Assembly (NCBI GenBank): GCA_015494735.1
Contig: WGAQ01000083.1
Coordinates: 1 to 15,684, forward strand
Length of the DNA stretch: 15,684 nt
Direction of reading: 5' to 3'
From: Caldifarciminota bacterium
GTDB taxonomy: Bacteria > Hydrothermota > Hydrothermia > LBFQ01 > DSFT01
Shown in pieces: positions 13,109 to 15,684 of the stretch. The position numbers and the translations under genes were made by a program. Under the pieces are notes generated by a model that saw nothing but the letters and a program-made list of their open reading frames with translations, was not told the origin of the DNA and made no database searches. Within the stretch, counting starts at the first letter, position 1. Every line of letters begins with the position of its first letter.

Positions 13109-15190
13109 ATGCTCGCAGTATTCGTTTCAGGTGTAATGGGGCTCTCTTCGAATCCCGCACCCCGGATTTCCGGGATGGTAATAGATTCGTTCAATATAAG
13201 GCACGTGGGAGCCTGGTCCTATGGACCGGCCTTCGTGGTGGAGGGAAGCGATTCCATTGCGTACCTCTCGGCAGGGGCGGGGGTCCATGTACTGGACATG
13301 TCGGACCCCGGGCTCCCCGTGAAGGTTTCCTCTTTCCAGACATCCGGACTGGTACAGGACCTGACAGCAGATAGCACCCTCCTCTACATAGCCGAAGAAG
13401 CCGCCGGAGTGGAAATCTGGGACGTATCCTCCCCCGACGGGCCTGCTCTCCTTTCCCGAATCATGGACATACCCCTCGCTTACAGGATTTCCGTCGAAGA
13501 TAGCCTCCTGTTCGTCAGCATGATGGACTCAGGAATGGCAGTGATAGATATCCGGGACCCCATCAATCCGCAATTTCTCGGTCAACTCGTACCCTACATC
13601 GGGTGTCCTGTCATGGACATCGCCACGTACGGCAACTATGCATATCTGGCCTGTGGAGATTCCGGAATCGTCATAGCAGATATATCCAATCCTTCCGACC
13701 CCTCCTTCGCAAGCAGAATAACCCCCGGAAACATTACCCTCATAGAAGTCAGGGACTCCAACCTATTCGCCACAGGTCTGGATGCGGGTTTCCTGGTCTA
13801 TGACCTGTCCAGCCCCACCAATCCATCCCAGGTGGGCTCCTACGTGTCCTTCGCATATCCGAGCGACCTGGCAATATATGGGAACTCGGCCCTCATAGTG
13901 GAGAATATAGGAACCCTGTACGTCCTGGATATAAGCGACCCCGAAAATCCCACGAGGACCGTTTACTATTACAACGACGACCTCTTTACCGGGGTATCCA
14001 TAGTGGGCAGCACGGCTCTCATCACCGGTGTGGATTCGAGCCTCATGATGGTGGACATCTCCAACCCTTCCAGCCCGCAGTTGTTGGACACCTACCCGAC
14101 GCCCCGCTCCTCAGAAAGGGTCGGAGCCCATGGGAGCATAGCAGTTACTCTGGATGACTACGGAATGCGAGTATTCGACATCGAAAATCCTTCCAGCCCC
14201 GTATTCACTGCCCATGTGCAGGGCTCCGAATGGGTACAGGATGCAGACGTGTACGATGGATACGGCTTTCTGGCAGATGAATACGACCTCAGGATATACG
14301 ACCTGAGCGACCCCTACATCCCCATTCAGGTGGGTACGTACAGCGCTCCGGGATACATATCCGACATCGAAATCATGAACGGAAAAGCTTACCTGGCAGA
14401 TGGATATTCGGGACTGGTAATAGTGGATGTGAGCGACCCGGCGAATCCCCTGGAACTGGGAAGCGTATCCACCTATGGATACATGTCCCGCGTGAGCACT
14501 AACGGAACGATGGTCCTGATTTCGGAATACGATAAGGTTCATCTGGTGGATGCGAGCGATCCATCCAGCCCCACTATAGCATCGACCATGCAGTTCAACG
14601 ATTTCATCAGCGGTCTGGCCTTCCTCGGAAACGATTACGCCGTAATAACGGAATACGATTCCCTCATGCACATATTCGATATAACCGACCCCACGTCCCC
14701 CGTGGAGGTGGCAACCATAAGAGAGAATGGAACCATCCACAGCCTATCCACCGCCCCACCGGTGGCCTTCATCATAACGAAGGACTTCTTTACCAGACTC
14801 ATCGCCATAAACCTCTACGACCCTCTGAATCCTTCGGAGGTGGGGATTTATACCCTGCCCTTTCCTCCGGGAGAGGTCCACGCCACAGAGGATGCCATAT
14901 TCGTGGCGGGAATGGAGGGCGGATTCCACGTATATCAGTTCTACGGAACGGACACCGGAGAGAGGCCCATTGCTTCCCCCGTGGATGTACGATGGATTAC
15001 TCCCGGCATGCTGGACATCATGGTGAATGCGAATTCCAGTATCCAGCTTCAGATTTACGATGTGAAGGGAAGACTCATCCTCCGCAGGGACCTGAAACCC
15101 GGAGAGACAAGGATGAGGTACCGATTGCCTGCAGGGGCATATATCCTCAAACTCGGACCCACGACCCGGAAGTTCATCGTAACGAGGTGA
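13109..15190 (+). CDS. Secreted LVIVD-repeat beta-propeller with type A sorting domain
   Basis: This is a 693-residue surface or secreted protein. Residues 1-14 (MLAVFVSGVMGLSS) look like a short signal peptide. From about 25 to 620 there are 13 clear copies of a roughly 43-residue unit with the core hydrophobic-x-hydrophobic-x-D-hydrophobic-S-D/N/S-P-x-x-P (for example LVIVDVSDPANP, LYVLDISDPENP, LMMVDISNPSSP), the LVIVD repeat of beta-propellers. A 14th unit may be the degenerate FHVYQFYGTD, so two seven-bladed propellers are possible. Residues about 625-693 form a C-terminal sorting domain (IQLQIYDVKGRLI, LPAGAYILKL, KFIVTR), as in Por/T9SS-type cargo and FlgD-like tails. The ligand or function is unknown. 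It converges on maf, with a hairpin directly after the stop. Confidence 0.85.
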   Translation: MLAVFVSGVMGLSSNPAPRISGMVIDSFNIRHVGAWSYGPAFVVEGSDSIAYLSAGAGVHVLDMSDPGLPVKVSSFQTSGLVQDLTADSTLLYIAEEAAGVEIWDVSSPDGPALLSRIMDIPLAYRISVEDSLLFVSMMDSGMAVIDIRDPINPQFLGQLVPYIGCPVMDIATYGNYAYLACGDSGIVIADISNPSDPSFASRITPGNITLIEVRDSNLFATGLDAGFLVYDLSSPTNPSQVGSYVSFAYPSDLAIYGNSALIVENIGTLYVLDISDPENPTRTVYYYNDDLFTGVSIVGSTALITGVDSSLMMVDISNPSSPQLLDTYPTPRSSERVGAHGSIAVTLDDYGMRVFDIENPSSPVFTAHVQGSEWVQDADVYDGYGFLADEYDLRIYDLSDPYIPIQVGTYSAPGYISDIEIMNGKAYLADGYSGLVIVDVSDPANPLELGSVSTYGYMSRVSTNGTMVLISEYDKVHLVDASDPSSPTIASTMQFNDFISGLAFLGNDYAVITEYDSLMHIFDITDPTSPVEVATIRENGTIHSLSTAPPVAFIITKDFFTRLIAINLYDPLNPSEVGIYTLPFPPGEVHATEDAIFVAGMEGGFHVYQFYGTDTGERPIASPVDVRWITPGMLDIMVNANSSIQLQIYDVKGRLILRRDLKPGETRMRYRLPAGAYILKLGPTTRKFIVTR

Positions 15191-15207
15191 GGGGGCAACA
15201 GCCCCCT
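15190..15207. terminator. Bidirectional hairpin between the propeller gene and maf
   Basis: A-GGGGGC and GCCCCC-T pair in a 7-bp stem around an AACA loop. The stem begins at the last base of the propeller gene stop codon and overlaps the maf stop codon (15206-15208). There is no U-tract in either direction. Confidence 0.55.
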
Positions 15208-15684
15208 ATCTGTACAGAAGTCCCACTAAATCAGCCTCCATCAGGAGCCTGTACACGATGGCAGGGGAGAGACCCACCACGGTGAAGAAGTCCCCCTCCA
15301 CCCTCCTGATGAATCGTGCCCCCAGACCCTGCACAGCATAAGCACCTGCCTTGTCCATCGGCTCTCCCGTTCCCACGTACCACTCTATTTCCTGCTCGGT
15401 CATGGGATAGAAGAGGACGCGGGCGAAATCCAGATAGCTGTATCTCCGGTTTCCGTGCAGGAGAACCGTGGCTGTGAAAACGGTGTGCTTCCTTCCGGAG
15501 AGTTTCCGGAGCATCACGAAAGCCTCCTCAGGGCTCGATGGCTTGGGCAGAATCTCATCCAGAAAGACCACGGTATCGCTCGCAAGGATGGGCAGGTCTG
15601 GATGGAGGCTCTGGACGGACAGGGCCTTGCTAAGGGCATTCTCCATCACCGTCCTGACGGGGTCAGGGTAAATAACCTCCCGGA
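15206..15684 (-). CDS. Maf-family nucleoside triphosphate pyrophosphatase (5' end outside window)
   Basis: Maf proteins hydrolyse nucleoside triphosphates such as dTTP, UTP or modified nucleotides to monophosphates and are linked to housecleaning and septum inhibition. The minus frame is open from the right edge (beginning REVIYPDPVRTV) to the stop at 15206, so about 158 residues are seen and the first 30-odd, with the SxSPRR phosphate loop, lie outside. Visible signatures are LASDTVVFLDEILPKP (the family's catalytic Asp), LSGRKHTVFTAT, and KAGAYAVQGLGARFIRRVEGDFFTVVGLS, all in family order. ASDTVV and the Gln of the later motif fit the dTTP/UTP (YhdE-like) group better than the YceF group, but this is tentative. 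Confidence 0.92.
   Translation of the reverse strand, partial: REVIYPDPVRTVMENALSKALSVQSLHPDLPILASDTVVFLDEILPKPSSPEEAFVMLRKLSGRKHTVFTATVLLHGNRRYSYLDFARVLFYPMTEQEIEWYVGTGEPMDKAGAYAVQGLGARFIRRVEGDFFTVVGLSPAIVYRLLMEADLVGLLYR

Overview
The window looks like chromosomal DNA from a thermophilic or moderately thermophilic diderm bacterium of an uncultured lineage. Ile is often coded by ATA and Arg by AGG/AGA, a bias seen in thermophiles. There is an LptD-type outer-membrane protein and a large secreted propeller protein with a type A (Por/T9SS-like) C-terminal sorting domain. That mix is familiar from FCB-group bacteria and from candidate phyla such as WOR-3. The taxon is an inference and no marker here fixes it.

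Layout from left to right: the N-terminus of a membrane protein running off the left edge (minus strand); a 744-bp gene-poor gap; isocitrate dehydrogenase (plus) convergent with ispH (minus); radC (minus), which diverges over only 24 bp from an unrecognised 84-codon gene (plus); that gene converges on a short ssb (minus); a phosphomannomutase/phosphoglucomutase gene (minus) with tRNA-Cys(GCA) upstream of it; an lptD-like gene (plus); a 387-bp gap; the block rpmH-yidD-yidC and then jag-mnmE (plus); a 398-bp gap carrying the wreck of an IS256-family insertion sequence; a 693-residue LVIVD-repeat propeller protein (plus); and a Maf nucleotide pyrophosphatase (minus) running off the right edge.

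The rpmH-yidD-yidC-jag-mnmE order is the conserved block usually found near dnaA. Here rnpA (RNase P protein) is absent from its normal place: rpmH and yidD are 4 bp apart. YidD and YidC serve membrane-protein insertion, Jag is an RNA-binding protein often encoded beside YidC, and MnmE modifies tRNA wobble uridines. The mutase and LptD are consistent with envelope polysaccharide and LPS work but are divergently transcribed around the tRNA.

The most striking pattern is in expression signals. Seven genes (the left-edge gene, icd, ispH, the 84-codon gene, lptD, rpmH and the propeller gene) have no Shine-Dalgarno sequence but carry a TAAAAT, TAAACT or TATACT box 6 to 11 nt before the start codon, which suggests leaderless or nearly leaderless mRNAs. 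radC, ssb, the mutase gene, jag and yidC instead have clear Shine-Dalgarno sequences. Short GC-rich hairpins without U-tracts sit at four gene ends. I found no defence system, CRISPR array or intact mobile element. Most of the coding content is housekeeping.
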